Positions 44,516 to 53,858 of a stretch of 64,000 nt of DNA are shown here, piece by piece. Where the stretch lies: NCBI RefSeq assembly GCF_013032455.1, contig NZ_WQCF01000008.1:124001-188000 (forward strand), written 5' to 3'. Made by a program: the position numbers and the translations under genes. Source of the stretch: Ruegeria atlantica (GTDB lineage: Bacteria > Pseudomonadota > Alphaproteobacteria > Rhodobacterales > Rhodobacteraceae). Position 1 is the stretch's first letter. Each line of letters begins with the position of its first letter. Below the pieces are notes generated by a model. It had not been told where the DNA came from. It saw only the letters and a list, made by a program, of their open reading frames with translations, and ran no database searches.

Positions 44516-45373
44516 TTGAATTTCCAAAAAGTCAGATTGGGCGCTGGCCTGTATTTTGTTGCCACTCCGATCGGTACGGCGCGCGACATTACGCTTAGGG
44601 CGCTGGACGTGCTTGCCTCGGCAGATGTGATTGCTGCCGAAGATACACGCAGCCTGCGCAGGTTGATGGAAATTCACGGTGTTCCTTTGGATAGGCGGCG
44701 TATCCTGGCCTATCACGATCACAGTGGTGCCGGGGCACGCGGGAAAATTCTGGATGCGCTGGCCGAAGGGAAATCTGTTGCATATGCGTCTGAGGCGGGA
44801 ATGCCGCTGATTGCCGATCCGGGCTATGATCTGGGTCGGCAGGCGGCTGAGGCCGGGTATGTCGTAACCTGCGCGCCGGGCCCTTCGGCGGCGTTGATGG
44901 CATTGACGCTGGCGGGCCTGCCCACGGATGCGTTCTTTTTTGCAGGGTTTTTACCCAACGCATCCGGTGCACGTCGGTCGCGGATCGAGGCCCTGCGCGA
45001 CATTCCCGGCACGCTGGTGTTTTACGAATCGCCCAAACGCGTGGCCGCGTGCCTTTCTGATCTGGCCGAGGTGCTGGGCGAAGACCGTTCCGCCGCGCTG
45101 TGCCGCGAACTGACCAAGAAATTCGAAGAAGTTCGGCGCGGATCTTTGGGTGACCTTGCCGCTGAATTGCAGGGTCAGACGATCAAAGGTGAGATCGTCC
45201 TGCTGGTGGATCGCGGCCATTCGGAAACTGTTAACGAATCTGACATAGAAGAGGCTTTGAAACGGGCCTTGGAAACCCATTCGGTACGGGACGCGGCGGA
45301 TCTGGTGTCGCAGATGTATAGGCTGCCGCGCCGACCAATCTATCAGAAGGCTCTGAAACTGGGAAAGGGATGA
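44516..45373 (+). CDS. rsmI: 16S rRNA (cytidine(1402)-2-O)-methyltransferase
   Basis: SAM-dependent tetrapyrrole-methylase-fold enzyme modifying the 16S rRNA P-site, 285 residues. YFVATPIGTARDITLRAL, AAEDTRSLRRLM, SEAGMPLIADPGYDL and ESPKRVAACL are diagnostic. The start is a TTG at 44516 with GAGGG about eight bases upstream; there is no earlier ATG in frame. yraN follows after one base, as usual. Confidence 0.95.
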   Translation: MNFQKVRLGAGLYFVATPIGTARDITLRALDVLASADVIAAEDTRSLRRLMEIHGVPLDRRRILAYHDHSGAGARGKILDALAEGKSVAYASEAGMPLIADPGYDLGRQAAEAGYVVTCAPGPSAALMALTLAGLPTDAFFFAGFLPNASGARRSRIEALRDIPGTLVFYESPKRVAACLSDLAEVLGEDRSAALCRELTKKFEEVRRGSLGDLAAELQGQTIKGEIVLLVDRGHSETVNESDIEEALKRALETHSVRDAADLVSQMYRLPRRPIYQKALKLGKG

Positions 45374-45374
45374 C

Positions 45375-45746
45375 ATGACCGCAAGATCCGTTCGCAGTTC
45401 GGTTTCCTTTTACGCCGGACAGGCAGCGGAACAGCAGGTTGCGGCGGATTACGAAAGGCGTGGTTTCTTTATTGCGCACCGTCGCTGGCGCGGATCGGGC
45501 GGAGAGATCGACCTGATTGCCCGAAACGCGGATGGAATCGTTTTCATTGAGGTCAAGAAAAGCAGCAGTTTCGACATGGCGGCCGCTCGGATCAGCCAGC
45601 GTCAGATCGCCCGGATTTGCGCTTCGGCGGCGCAATTTCTGGAACACGAACCCGGCGGACAGCTGACAAATGTCCGGTTTGATGCGGCTTTGGTGGATGC
45701 GACCGGTGCCGTTCAAATCATCGAAAACGCGTTCGGTCAGGCTTGA
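45375..45746 (+). CDS. yraN: YraN family (UPF0102) nuclease-like protein
   Basis: A 123-residue small protein with a PD-(D/E)XK-like core: GGEIDLIARN and IVFIEVKKSS provide the E, D and ExK residues. GQAAEQQVAADYERRGF is the N-terminal family signature. It is encoded directly after rsmI in many proteobacteria. The biochemical role is unsettled. Confidence 0.92.
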   Translation: MTARSVRSSVSFYAGQAAEQQVAADYERRGFFIAHRRWRGSGGEIDLIARNADGIVFIEVKKSSSFDMAAARISQRQIARICASAAQFLEHEPGGQLTNVRFDAALVDATGAVQIIENAFGQA

Positions 45747-45807
45747 TCCCCATTGAACCCCCGGCCCCGCTGGGCCATGTATCTGGCGTGAAACTGAGGG
45801 ACACGCC

Positions 45808-46740
45808 ATGAAAATCGCCTTTCAGATGGACCCGATCGGGGCCGTGGACATCAATGCAGACAGCTCGTTCCGTCTGGCCGAAGAGGCGCAGGCGCGTGGG
45901 CATACGTTGTTCTTCTACAGCCCGGATCAGCTGGCCTATCAACAAGGGCGGATCACCGCGCGCGGACATGACATGAAAGTGCAACGCGTCGCCGGCAACC
46001 CCGCTGAACTGGGCCCGGAACGCGAGGTCGATCTGACCGAGTTCGACGTGGTCTGGCTGCGTCAAGACCCTCCGTTTGACATGCATTACATCACGTCGAC
46101 ACACTTGTTGGATCGCCTGAAAGGGCAGACATTGGTGGTTAATGATCCGTTCTGGGTGCGCAATTACCCCGAAAAGCTGCTGGTTCTGGATTTTCCCGAC
46201 CTGACCCCACCGACGACGATTGCGCGTGATCTGCAGACGATCAAGGCATTCAAGGAAAAGCATGGCGACGTCATACTGAAACCGCTTTACGGCAATGGCG
46301 GCGCTGGGGTTTTCCGGCTGGATGCCAATGACCGCAACCTGACTTCGTTGCATGAGCTGTTCACCGGATTTTCGCGAGAGCCGCTAATCGTCCAGAAATT
46401 CCTGCCCGATGTCAGCAATGGCGACAAGCGGGTGATTCTGGTGGATGGCGAGGCCGTGGGCGCGATCAACCGGGTTCCTGCTGCTGGTGAGACGCGCTCA
46501 AACATGCATGTGGGTGGTCGTCCCGAGAAGATCGACCTGTCCCAGCGGGATCTCGAGATTTGCGACGCGATTGGCCCTCTATTGAAGGAAAAGGGTCAGG
46601 TGTTTGTCGGGATCGATGTGATCGGCGATTATCTGACTGAAATCAATGTCACCTCGCCAACCGGTATTCAGGAGTTGGAGCGGTTTGACGGCGTAAATAT
46701 TGCCGAAAAGATCTGGCAGGCAATCGAGGCCAAGCTTTAG
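45808..46740 (+). CDS. gshB: Glutathione synthetase
   Basis: ATP-grasp enzyme joining gamma-glutamylcysteine and glycine, 310 residues. [20 protein letters not shown] opens the fold; [30 protein letters not shown] and [15 protein letters not shown] [14 protein letters not shown] are catalytic and ATP-binding segments. Its stop overlaps the stop of convergent comM. Confidence 0.97.
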   Translation: MKIAFQMDPIGAVDINADSSFRLAEEAQARGHTLFFYSPDQLAYQQGRITARGHDMKVQRVAGNPAELGPEREVDLTEFDVVWLRQDPPFDMHYITSTHLLDRLKGQTLVVNDPFWVRNYPEKLLVLDFPDLTPPTTIARDLQTIKAFKEKHGDVILKPLYGNGGAGVFRLDANDRNLTSLHELFTGFSREPLIVQKFLPDVSNGDKRVILVDGEAVGAINRVPAAGETRSNMHVGGRPEKIDLSQRDLEICDAIGPLLKEKGQVFVGIDVIGDYLTEINVTSPTGIQELERFDGVNIAEKIWQAIEAKL

Positions 46741-48251
46741 GACGTGACTTTGGCGCTGATGCGAAAACTCAGCGCCTCGGCCACATGCGGGCGACGGACG
46801 TCCGGTTCGCCATCCAGATCGGCAATGGTCCGCGCCACCCGCAGGATGCGATGAAAGGCGCGGGCTGACAGACCAAACCGTTCTGCAGCTTTTAGCAAAA
46901 GGTCTTTGCCTTCAGCATCTGGCGCGGCGATTTCTTCCAAAACCGTACCTTCAACATCAGCATTCTGGCGTGTTCCCGGCGTGTGGGTGAACCGTTCGGC
47001 CTGAATAGCACGGGCCTGTTCGACGCGGGCCGCGACGGTGGCAGAACTATCCCCGGATGGCGGCAGATCAAGGTCTGTGAACCCAACGGGCGGCACCTCG
47101 ATCCGCAGGTCAAACCGGTCCATCAACGGGCCTGATATGCGGGACAGATAGTCCTCACCACAAACGGGTGCCCGCGAACAGGCGCGGGCAGGATCAGTCA
47201 GATATCCGCATTTGCAAGGGTTGGCGGCAGCCACCAACATAAAGCGGCAGGGGTATTTCACATGGGCGTTAGCGCGGGCGACCATGACCTCTCCGGTCTC
47301 AATTGGCTGTCGCAGGGTTTCCAGCACCGTACGGGGGAATTCCGGGAACTCGTCCATGAACAATACGCCATTATGGGCCAACGAGATTTCACCCGGTTTT
47401 GCCCCTTTCCCCCCGCCCACGATTGCCGCCATCGATGCCGTGTGGTGGGGTTCGCGAAACGGGCGGGTGCGACTGATGCCACCTTCGTCCAGCAATCCGC
47501 ACAACGATTGGATCATTGAAGTTTCCAGTGCCTCAGTCGGCGTCAGCGGTGGCAGAATACCGGGTAGGCGCGCGGCCAACATGGATTTGCCGGAACCAGG
47601 GGTTCCGATCATGATCAGGTGATGGCGGCCTGCGGCGGCAATCTCCAGTGCGCGTTTGGCCCTTTCCTGTCCTTTCACATCGCGCAAATCGCGGGCGCTG
47701 GGCGCTAGGTTTACCTCGCCAGGCTGGGCAGCAGGTAAAGGTGACTGGCCCGAGAAATGCCGTACCACATCGCCTAATGAGCCTGCGCCAATTACCTGTG
47801 TGGCATCGACCCAGGCGGCCTCGGCGCTAGAGGCGCGGGGGCAGAGCAGTGATCGATCCTCGGCAGCGGCAGTCATCGCGGCGGGCAGGGCACCGACAAC
47901 CGGAACCAGCGAGCCGTCCAATGACAGCTCACCCAGCGAAACTGCGCCTTCGGCAGCGTCGGATGGGATGATTTCCAGCGCGGATAACAGCGCGACGGCG
48001 ATGGGCAGGTCGAAATGGCTGCCTTCTTTGGGCAGGTCGGCGGGCGAGAGGTTGATGGTGATCCGTTTCGAAGGCAGCGCAATGGCCATGGAATTTAGCG
48101 CGCTGCGGATACGGTCGCGGGCCTCGGACACTGCCTTGTCAGGCAGACCGACAATGGAAAATGCGGGTAGGCCCGGCGAGACGGCGCATTGCACCTCGAC
48201 CGGGCGGGCATCGACGCCTTGGAAGGCAACGGTGTGAGAACGGGCGACCAT
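46737..48251 (-). CDS. comM: ComM/YifB-family Mg-chelatase-like AAA+ protein
   Basis: A 504-residue ring helicase family implicated in branch migration during natural transformation. An N-terminal Lon-like domain ([20 protein letters not shown]) precedes the AAA+ core with Walker [10 protein letters not shown] and Walker [12 protein letters not shown]; four cysteines CKCG...C...C form a zinc-binding region. The length matches the family. Confidence 0.94.
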   Translation of the reverse strand: MVARSHTVAFQGVDARPVEVQCAVSPGLPAFSIVGLPDKAVSEARDRIRSALNSMAIALPSKRITINLSPADLPKEGSHFDLPIAVALLSALEIIPSDAAEGAVSLGELSLDGSLVPVVGALPAAMTAAAEDRSLLCPRASSAEAAWVDATQVIGAGSLGDVVRHFSGQSPLPAAQPGEVNLAPSARDLRDVKGQERAKRALEIAAAGRHHLIMIGTPGSGKSMLAARLPGILPPLTPTEALETSMIQSLCGLLDEGGISRTRPFREPHHTASMAAIVGGGKGAKPGEISLAHNGVLFMDEFPEFPRTVLETLRQPIETGEVMVARANAHVKYPCRFMLVAAANPCKCGYLTDPARACSRAPVCGEDYLSRISGPLMDRFDLRIEVPPVGFTDLDLPPSGDSSATVAARVEQARAIQAERFTHTPGTRQNADVEGTVLEEIAAPDAEGKDLLLKAAERFGLSARAFHRILRVARTIADLDGEPDVRRPHVAEALSFRISAKVTS

Positions 48252-48296
48252 GTACGACCTTTTTGGTTAACAGGTCGTTGCTGCCATGGACGCGGT

Positions 48297-49181
48297 TTAA
48301 GAATGGTTAACAGCGCTGGCCATTTCGGTGAATTTTGGCCAGGCATCGGGGTCCGCGACAGTTTTGTCACGGCAGAATTGATTGCAAAAGCCCCAACGCT
48401 GCCCGTTCAGTTCCAGAAAATGCGAGACGGGTTTGCCGGAATAGGGGCATGCGTCGTTAACCGAAGATCCGCCTTCGATCGGGCGTGCGCCGGATTGGGA
48501 ACCGATCGGCCAGGCCATGGATGGCAGGTCCAACGCATATGGGAATGGGTCATAGGTCACCGTCATCCCCATCGCGCGCCATTGGCGCACTCTTGGGTCG
48601 GATAACAATTCCAGACAATAATCTTTATTGGCCTCGGACACCGGCAAGCCATAGCCAATAATCCGTGCGGCGACCGGCGTGAAAAACACGTCCGCCAGAG
48701 AATATTCGCCAAAGAGCGGGCCGGTTTCTGAAACGGATACAGCGCGAGCATGGGCCCAGAGCGTTTCGATCCGTTCCAGATCAGCCCGGGTCTCAGGTGA
48801 CGGGGTAAACCCCTGCCAGCAGTGCAGGAGTTGCATCGGGCATTCTGCACGTAGGGTGTTGAACCCGGCCACCACCTCGGCGCAGAGCCACCGGGCGGTC
48901 GCGCGGGCGGAGGGGTCTTGCGGCCACAACCCGGCCTCGGGGTGGTTTTCGGCCAGCGTCTCTGCCATGGCGAGGCTTTCGCCCACGACGGTGCCATCGG
49001 GCAGGCGCAGGGCGGGGACAAGGCGCGCCGGGGCGAGCGGCTTCATATCCTCGGCCATAGTGCCGGAATAGAGGCCGATCATCTGGCTTCGATAGGGCAG
49101 GCCGAATTTTTCCAGCATCAGCCAGCCGCGCAAGGACCAACTGGAAAACAGGCGGTCTCCGATAAACAAATCATAAGTCAT
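48297..49181 (-). CDS. Glutathione S-transferase with C-terminal Cys-rich extension
   Basis: A 294-residue protein. Residues 1-220 form a GST: the thioredoxin-like start with SSWSLRGWLMLEKF, the VPALRLPDGTVVGESLA glutathione-binding segment and an all-helical C-domain. About 60 more residues follow with CPYSGKPVSHFLEL and GFCNQFCRDKTVADP, whose three cysteines look like a small YHS/TRASH-type metal-binding module. Substrates are unknown. A TGTGATCACG dyad lies 54 bases upstream. Confidence 0.82.
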   Translation of the reverse strand: MTYDLFIGDRLFSSWSLRGWLMLEKFGLPYRSQMIGLYSGTMAEDMKPLAPARLVPALRLPDGTVVGESLAMAETLAENHPEAGLWPQDPSARATARWLCAEVVAGFNTLRAECPMQLLHCWQGFTPSPETRADLERIETLWAHARAVSVSETGPLFGEYSLADVFFTPVAARIIGYGLPVSEANKDYCLELLSDPRVRQWRAMGMTVTYDPFPYALDLPSMAWPIGSQSGARPIEGGSSVNDACPYSGKPVSHFLELNGQRWGFCNQFCRDKTVADPDAWPKFTEMASAVNHS

Positions 49182-49234
49182 TTCACGAGGATGGCGTGGT
49201 GTGACCGATCAGTAAATCAGTGATTTGTGCGGGA

Positions 49235-49244
49235 TGTGATCACG
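49235..49244. promoter_or_regulatory. Lone TGTGATCACG dyad upstream of the GST gene
   Basis: The same 10-base dyad as the sdhC-proximal operator, 54 bases ahead of the GST start and overlapping the stop of the cobC-like gene. No second copy is found at 21 bp. Confidence 0.35.
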
Positions 49245-49818
49245 GGCAGTGATTGATCCGCCCCACCGACCAGCGATCACCACGGTGCGTTATGTCCGTG
49301 ACCGAGAGGTTGTCGATGCGATGACTGAATGCCTCAAAGGCAGTAAGTCCAAGGGCACGCTGAACTTGGGTCAGGATCACGCCGAAATGGGCAACAACAA
49401 TCAGATCGCGCCCGGAATGACCTGCGATTAATTGGTCGATCACGGCATCGACGCGGCAGCGTACCTCATTCCAGCTTTCGCCGCTCGGGGGGCGCACGTC
49501 GCCGGGGTTGTCCCAATAAGCAAAGGTCAGCTCGGGGTCTTCGGCCTCGATCTCTTTGAAACCGCGCAACTCCCAAGTACCGAAATGGATTTCGCGCAGA
49601 TCGCGATGATGCGGCAGGCGTTGGCGTTTGCCCTGAATGGCCGTAGCAGTGTCGGCGGCGCGCGAAAGGTCGGATGAGATGACCAATGCCTTGGCAGGCA
49701 GGTGGTCGTGCAGGCGTGCAATGGCGGCGTGATCGCTGAGGTCGGCCGGAATGTCGGACCATCCGACCATGGTCTTAGCATGTGTCGGCCCGTGCCGGAC
49801 AAGATGCAGGCGGGTCAT
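49240..49818 (-). CDS. Histidine phosphatase, probable alpha-ribazole phosphatase
   Basis: A 192-residue phosphoglycerate-mutase-like phosphatase. LHLVRHGPTHAKT contains the RHG nucleophile, SSDLSRAADTA and LREIHFGTWELRGF are core motifs, and VVAHFGVI holds the second His. The ATG at 49818 overlaps the cobU stop (ATGA), and this pairing points to CobC-type removal of phosphate from alpha-ribazole phosphate in cobalamin assembly. The upstream extension of the frame lies inside cobU. Confidence 0.85.
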   Translation of the reverse strand: MTRLHLVRHGPTHAKTMVGWSDIPADLSDHAAIARLHDHLPAKALVISSDLSRAADTATAIQGKRQRLPHHRDLREIHFGTWELRGFKEIEAEDPELTFAYWDNPGDVRPPSGESWNEVRCRVDAVIDQLIAGHSGRDLIVVAHFGVILTQVQRALGLTAFEAFSHRIDNLSVTDITHRGDRWSVGRINHCP

Positions 49819-50336
49819 GGCAGTTGCCCTTTCAGCACCAATGGTAGCCCAGCGATGACTTGCACAGCCAGATCGGCCTGCGCTGCCAGTGCGATGTTCA
49901 ACCTCCCCTGCGCGTCGCGGAACCTGCGGGACAAGGCGTTGTCTGGGACAATACCATGGCCGACCTCGTTCGAGACTATCACAATCGGCGCGCGGCATGA
50001 TTTCAATGCCTGCAACAGGTTGGATTGCGCCTGTTCCAGATCGTTTTCGGCCAGCAAGTGATTGGTCAGCCACATGGTGGCGCAGTCGATCAGGCAGATG
50101 TCGTCAGGAGTCAAATTGCCCAAAGCCGGGCCAAGGCCCAATGGTGCCTCGATGGTTTCCCAGCCCTGCCCGCGCTGGGCAATGTGGCGTTGAACCTTTT
50201 CGCGCATCTCGTCATCAAACACTTGTGATGTGGCAAGGTAAATTTGATTTTTACCTGATGAAACAATCAGTTGTTCGGCAAATGCCGACTTTCCCGAGGC
50301 CGCACCCCCCAACACAAAGGTTAAATCCGGATACAC
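49815..50336 (-). CDS. cobU: Bifunctional adenosylcobinamide kinase / guanylyltransferase
   Basis: Activates adenosylcobinamide during cobalamin synthesis and salvage, 173 residues from GTG 50336. AAGG lies about nine bases upstream of that GTG, and the resulting start (VYPDLTFVLGG) gives the usual family length; the longer frame to 50450 would overlap the divergent rpoH promoter. FVLGGAASGKSAFAE is the P-loop and SNEVGHGIVP the other conserved block. The Ecm enzyme encoded in the window needs adenosylcobalamin. Confidence 0.92.
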   Translation of the reverse strand: MYPDLTFVLGGAASGKSAFAEQLIVSSGKNQIYLATSQVFDDEMREKVQRHIAQRGQGWETIEAPLGLGPALGNLTPDDICLIDCATMWLTNHLLAENDLEQAQSNLLQALKSCRAPIVIVSNEVGHGIVPDNALSRRFRDAQGRLNIALAAQADLAVQVIAGLPLVLKGQLP

Positions 50337-50436
50337 TATAATTACCTTTCTTATGATCCACCCGGTTTTGTTCTGCGTATCGACCATAGATCGGCAAGGC
50401 AAGCCCAGCCCGCGCCAGTGAAAAGGGGAGATTTCA

Positions 50437-51315
50437 ATGGCACTCGACAATGCAAACGATTTCTCGATGTCGCGGCAAGCGATGAAGGCCGAATTGCTGG
50501 ACGCGGAGACGGAATTGAAACTGGCTTATGCGTGGCGTGATGAGCGTGACGAAAAGGCATTGCATCGACTCATTACAGCTTACATGCGTTTGGCGATTTC
50601 CATGGCGGCCAAGTTCAAACGCTATGGCGCGCCGATGAATGACCTGATCCAAGAGGCTGGTCTGGGCTTGATGAAGGCGGCGGACAAGTTTGATCCTGAT
50701 AGGGGCGTGCGCTTTTCGACCTATGCGGTCTGGTGGATCAAGGCGAGCATTCAGGATTATGTGATGCGCAATTGGTCGATGGTGCGAACCGGGTCGACAT
50801 CGTCCCAGAAATCGCTGTTTTTCAACATGCGCCGGGTTCAGGCCCGGTTGGAGCGCGAAGCCGCAAGCGATGGGATGGATCTGGATCGCTATCAGTTGCA
50901 CCAGATGATTGCCGCCGAAATTGGCGTGCCGCTGCGCGACGTGGAAATGATGGAAGGACGCCTATCTGGTTCCGACTTTTCACTGAACGCCGTACAATCG
51001 GCCGACGAAGATGGGCGCGAATGGATTGATGCGCTGGAAGATGAGCGGGAGCAGGCCGCCGAGACAGTCGAAAATAGCCATGACACAGAACAGTTGCGCG
51101 AATGGTTGGTGACGGCGATGCAGGCGCTCAGCGACCGCGAAAGGTTTATCGTTCGCGAACGCAAGCTGCGTGAACCCATACGGACCCTTGAAAGTCTGGG
51201 GCAGGAGCTTGGCCTGTCCAAGGAGCGCGTGCGCCAGATAGAGGCAGCGGCATTTGTTAAAATGCGCAAGAGCCTTGAAGCTCAATCGCGTGAGGTGCAA
51301 CACTTCATCGCATGA
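50437..51315 (+). CDS. rpoH: RNA polymerase sigma-32 factor (RpoH, RpoHII-like)
   Basis: A 292-residue alternative sigma factor. Region 2 has DLIQEAGLGLMKAADKFDPDRGVRF and FSTYAVWWIKASIQDYVMRNW, the RpoH box region is SQKSLFFNMRRVQ, and region 4.2 ends with ERVRQIEAAAFVKMR. The divergence from classical RpoH box (QRKLFFNLR) suggests the second alphaproteobacterial paralogue, RpoHII, linked to oxidative and singlet-oxygen stress. AAGGGGAG precedes the ATG. Confidence 0.9.
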   Translation: MALDNANDFSMSRQAMKAELLDAETELKLAYAWRDERDEKALHRLITAYMRLAISMAAKFKRYGAPMNDLIQEAGLGLMKAADKFDPDRGVRFSTYAVWWIKASIQDYVMRNWSMVRTGSTSSQKSLFFNMRRVQARLEREAASDGMDLDRYQLHQMIAAEIGVPLRDVEMMEGRLSGSDFSLNAVQSADEDGREWIDALEDEREQAAETVENSHDTEQLREWLVTAMQALSDRERFIVRERKLREPIRTLESLGQELGLSKERVRQIEAAAFVKMRKSLEAQSREVQHFIA

Positions 51316-52127
51316 AACATCTTGCGATTCTGCTTTGCGCATTTGCGGTTATGGCCAGCCCCGGGCATGCCGATGATCTGATCCCCGATGATATTCTGTC
51401 CGCGATGACTTCGGCGGACGTGGTGATTCTGGGTGAGGTGCACGACAATCCTCAGCATCATGTTATTCAGGCCGAGGCGTTGAAGGCTGTGAAACCCTCT
51501 GCCGTCGTGTGGGAGATGGTGACCGAGGAAAGTGCGCAACGTCTTGCGGATAAGGCTGTATCCGACCCCGAGGAGCTTGCGCGGATTCTGGAATGGATCG
51601 AATCCGGCTGGCCGCCGCTCAGCATGTATTACCCGGTCTTTCAGGCTTCGGACGCGCCGGTATATGGCGCCATGGTTCCGCGCGCGGCCGCCCGTGCCGC
51701 GATGGAGCGGGGCGCAGCCACCGCCTTGGGTGCGGATGCGGCGCGTTATGGTCTGACCGTTCCGCTACCAGCCGAGGAGCAAGCCGCGCGCGAGGCCGAT
51801 CAACTGGCATCGCATTGCAATGCGATGCCAGAAAGTGCGTTGCCGCAGCTGGTTGCTATTCAGCGTCTGCGCGATGCTGTGTTGACCCGAGCGATCCTTC
51901 GCGCGACTGATGAGACAGGCGGACCGGTTGCGGTGATAACCGGCAATGGTCACGCGCGAAAAGATCGGGGCATTCCAACATTTCTGTCCCGGCTGCGTCC
52001 GGGGCTGAAAGTGTTTGTGCTGGGCCAGTCCGAGGACGGTCTCATCGAGGGAGAATTCGATGCCGTGATCGACAGTCCGACTATCGAACGCGAAGATCCT
52101 TGCTTGGCGTTTCAGACATCCAATTAA
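51312..52127 (+). CDS. ChaN-like haem-binding/uptake family protein
   Basis: A 271-residue secreted protein with a signal peptide (cleavage near GHADD, residue 20). VVILGEVHDNPQHH near residue 38 and VVWEMVTEE fit the ChaN/EreA-like fold; the His residues are plausible haem or metal ligands. No lipobox is seen, unlike some ChaN lipoproteins. The start overlaps the rpoH stop (ATGA), suggesting joint expression. Confidence 0.78.
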   Translation: MKHLAILLCAFAVMASPGHADDLIPDDILSAMTSADVVILGEVHDNPQHHVIQAEALKAVKPSAVVWEMVTEESAQRLADKAVSDPEELARILEWIESGWPPLSMYYPVFQASDAPVYGAMVPRAAARAAMERGAATALGADAARYGLTVPLPAEEQAAREADQLASHCNAMPESALPQLVAIQRLRDAVLTRAILRATDETGGPVAVITGNGHARKDRGIPTFLSRLRPGLKVFVLGQSEDGLIEGEFDAVIDSPTIEREDPCLAFQTSN

Positions 52128-52190
52128 CCGCTGGAACTGTCCGCCCCCCTTGCCTAATGTCGGGGCCGACCGGGACAGGAAGGGTTCAAC

Positions 52191-53387
52191 ATGCTGGCAT
52201 CGAAACGCATTCTGCTGATCATTGGCGGTGGGATCGCAGCCTATAAGTCGCTGGATATGATCCGGCGGCTAAGGGAACGTGGCGCGTCTGTGACGCCTGT
52301 TCTGACCCGCGCCGCCGAGGAATTCGTGACACCCCTGTCTGTATCGGCGTTGGCTGGAGAAAAGGTCTATCGCGATCTGTTTGATCTGACGGATGAGGCC
52401 GAAATGGGCCATATCCAGCTGTCGCGCTCGGCCGATCTGATTGTCGTTACCCCTGCGACGGCCGATCTGATGGGAAAGATGGCGGGGGGGCTGGCCAACG
52501 ATCTGGCTTCGACCTTGTTAATGGCGACGGATACGCCGGTTCTTTGCGCGCCCGCTATGAACGTGCGGATGTGGGACCACCCCGCAACGCAGCGAAACCT
52601 GAAACAGCTGCAAGCGGATGGCGTTCGTTTTGTTGGCCCCAATGAAGGCGACATGGCGTGCGGTGAATACGGCCCCGGCCGCATGTCTGAACCGCTTGAG
52701 ATCGTTGCGGCGATTGAAACAGAGCTGGGTGGTGGTCCGCTCAGCGGCAAGCGCGTGCTTGTGACCTCGGGGCCGACGCATGAACCTATCGACCCGGTGC
52801 GCTATATCGCTAACCGCTCGTCCGGGGCGCAGGGGACAGCCGTGGCGCGGGCGTTGGCTGCATTGGGCGCTGACGTAACCTTTGTAACTGGCCCAGCAGA
52901 CGTTCCGCCGCCCGAGGGTGTCCGGGTTGTGCCGGTTGAAACCGCACAACAAATGTCCGATGCGGTGGATACTGCACTGCCGGTTGATGCGGGTGTGTTT
53001 GCCGCAGCCGTGGCGGATTGGCGGGTAGCCAGCGCCTCGGACAAGAAATTGAAGAAAAGCCGTGACGGGATGCCGACACTGGAATTTGCCGAGAACCCCG
53101 ACATTCTGAAACGCATCTCGCATCTCGAAACCGGACGTCCCCAATTGGTTGTCGGCTTTGCCGCAGAAACGGACAACGTAGTTGAACATGCCACCGCGAA
53201 ACGGGGGCGCAAAGGGTGCGATTGGATCGTGGCCAATGATGTCAGCCCGGCAACCGGGATAATGGGCGGCCCCGAAAACGCGGTGATCCTGATCTCGGAC
53301 GAGGGTGCCGAGGAATGGCCGCGCATGGGTAAAGATCAAGTCGCCCAACGTTTGGCGCAAAAGATCGCCGATGTGCTGACCAGCTAG
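52191..53387 (+). CDS. coaBC: Phosphopantothenoylcysteine decarboxylase / synthase
   Basis: Bifunctional coenzyme A biosynthesis enzyme, 398 residues. The N-terminal flavin-dependent CoaC half has GGGIAAYKSLDMIRRLR, a His near HIQLSRSADL, and PAMNVRMWDHPATQRN. The CoaB half begins GKRVLVTSGPTHEPIDPVRY and has NRSSGAQG and AAVADWR. The adjacent dut is a common pairing. Confidence 0.96.
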   Translation: MLASKRILLIIGGGIAAYKSLDMIRRLRERGASVTPVLTRAAEEFVTPLSVSALAGEKVYRDLFDLTDEAEMGHIQLSRSADLIVVTPATADLMGKMAGGLANDLASTLLMATDTPVLCAPAMNVRMWDHPATQRNLKQLQADGVRFVGPNEGDMACGEYGPGRMSEPLEIVAAIETELGGGPLSGKRVLVTSGPTHEPIDPVRYIANRSSGAQGTAVARALAALGADVTFVTGPADVPPPEGVRVVPVETAQQMSDAVDTALPVDAGVFAAAVADWRVASASDKKLKKSRDGMPTLEFAENPDILKRISHLETGRPQLVVGFAAETDNVVEHATAKRGRKGCDWIVANDVSPATGIMGGPENAVILISDEGAEEWPRMGKDQVAQRLAQKIADVLTS

Positions 53388-53399
53388 ACAAGAGGAACA

Positions 53400-53858
53400 A
53401 TGATGGTTGCAATTCGTGTGATCCGCGAGGAGGGCGCTGATCCGTCGGTGCCTTTGCCGTCTTATGAAACAACCGGGGCAGCCGGCGCGGATGTGCGGGC
53501 GAATCTGCCGGATGGGGTGTCGATCACACTGGAACCTGGTCAGCGTGTCTTGGTGCCTACTGGTTTGCGGATCGAAATTCCTCAGGGGTTCGAAGTGCAG
53601 GTTCGTCCCCGCTCTGGCCTTGCGCTGAAACACGGAATCACACTGCCCAATACACCCGGCACCATCGACAGTGACTATCGTGGTCCGCTGGGGGTGATTG
53701 TCCTGAATGCGGGTCAAGAGGTGTTCGAGATCACCCATGGCGAACGCATCGCTCAACTGGTCGTGGCCCCTGTCGTGCAGGCCACGTTCCAAGCGGTTGA
53801 AGCGCTCAGTGACACCACGCGCGGTGTGGGTGGTTTCGGCTCGACCGGGCGCGGCTGA
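53400..53858 (+). CDS. dut: Deoxyuridine 5-prime-triphosphate nucleotidohydrolase
   Basis: Trimeric dUTPase, 152 residues, keeping uracil out of DNA. Five motifs are visible: the Asp motif in [42 protein letters not shown] and the C-terminal GFGSTGRG. The start may be ATG 53400 or ATG 53403. Its stop overlaps the following start (TGATG). Confidence 0.97.
   Translation: MMVAIRVIREEGADPSVPLPSYETTGAAGADVRANLPDGVSITLEPGQRVLVPTGLRIEIPQGFEVQVRPRSGLALKHGITLPNTPGTIDSDYRGPLGVIVLNAGQEVFEITHGERIAQLVVAPVVQATFQAVEALSDTTRGVGGFGSTGRG

Noticed and set aside
48297-48310. TTAA-N6-TTAAC near the comM and GST genes, as a second CtrA box
   Set aside because: The spacing is six, not seven, and it lies at the 3-prime end of the GST gene rather than in a clear promoter.
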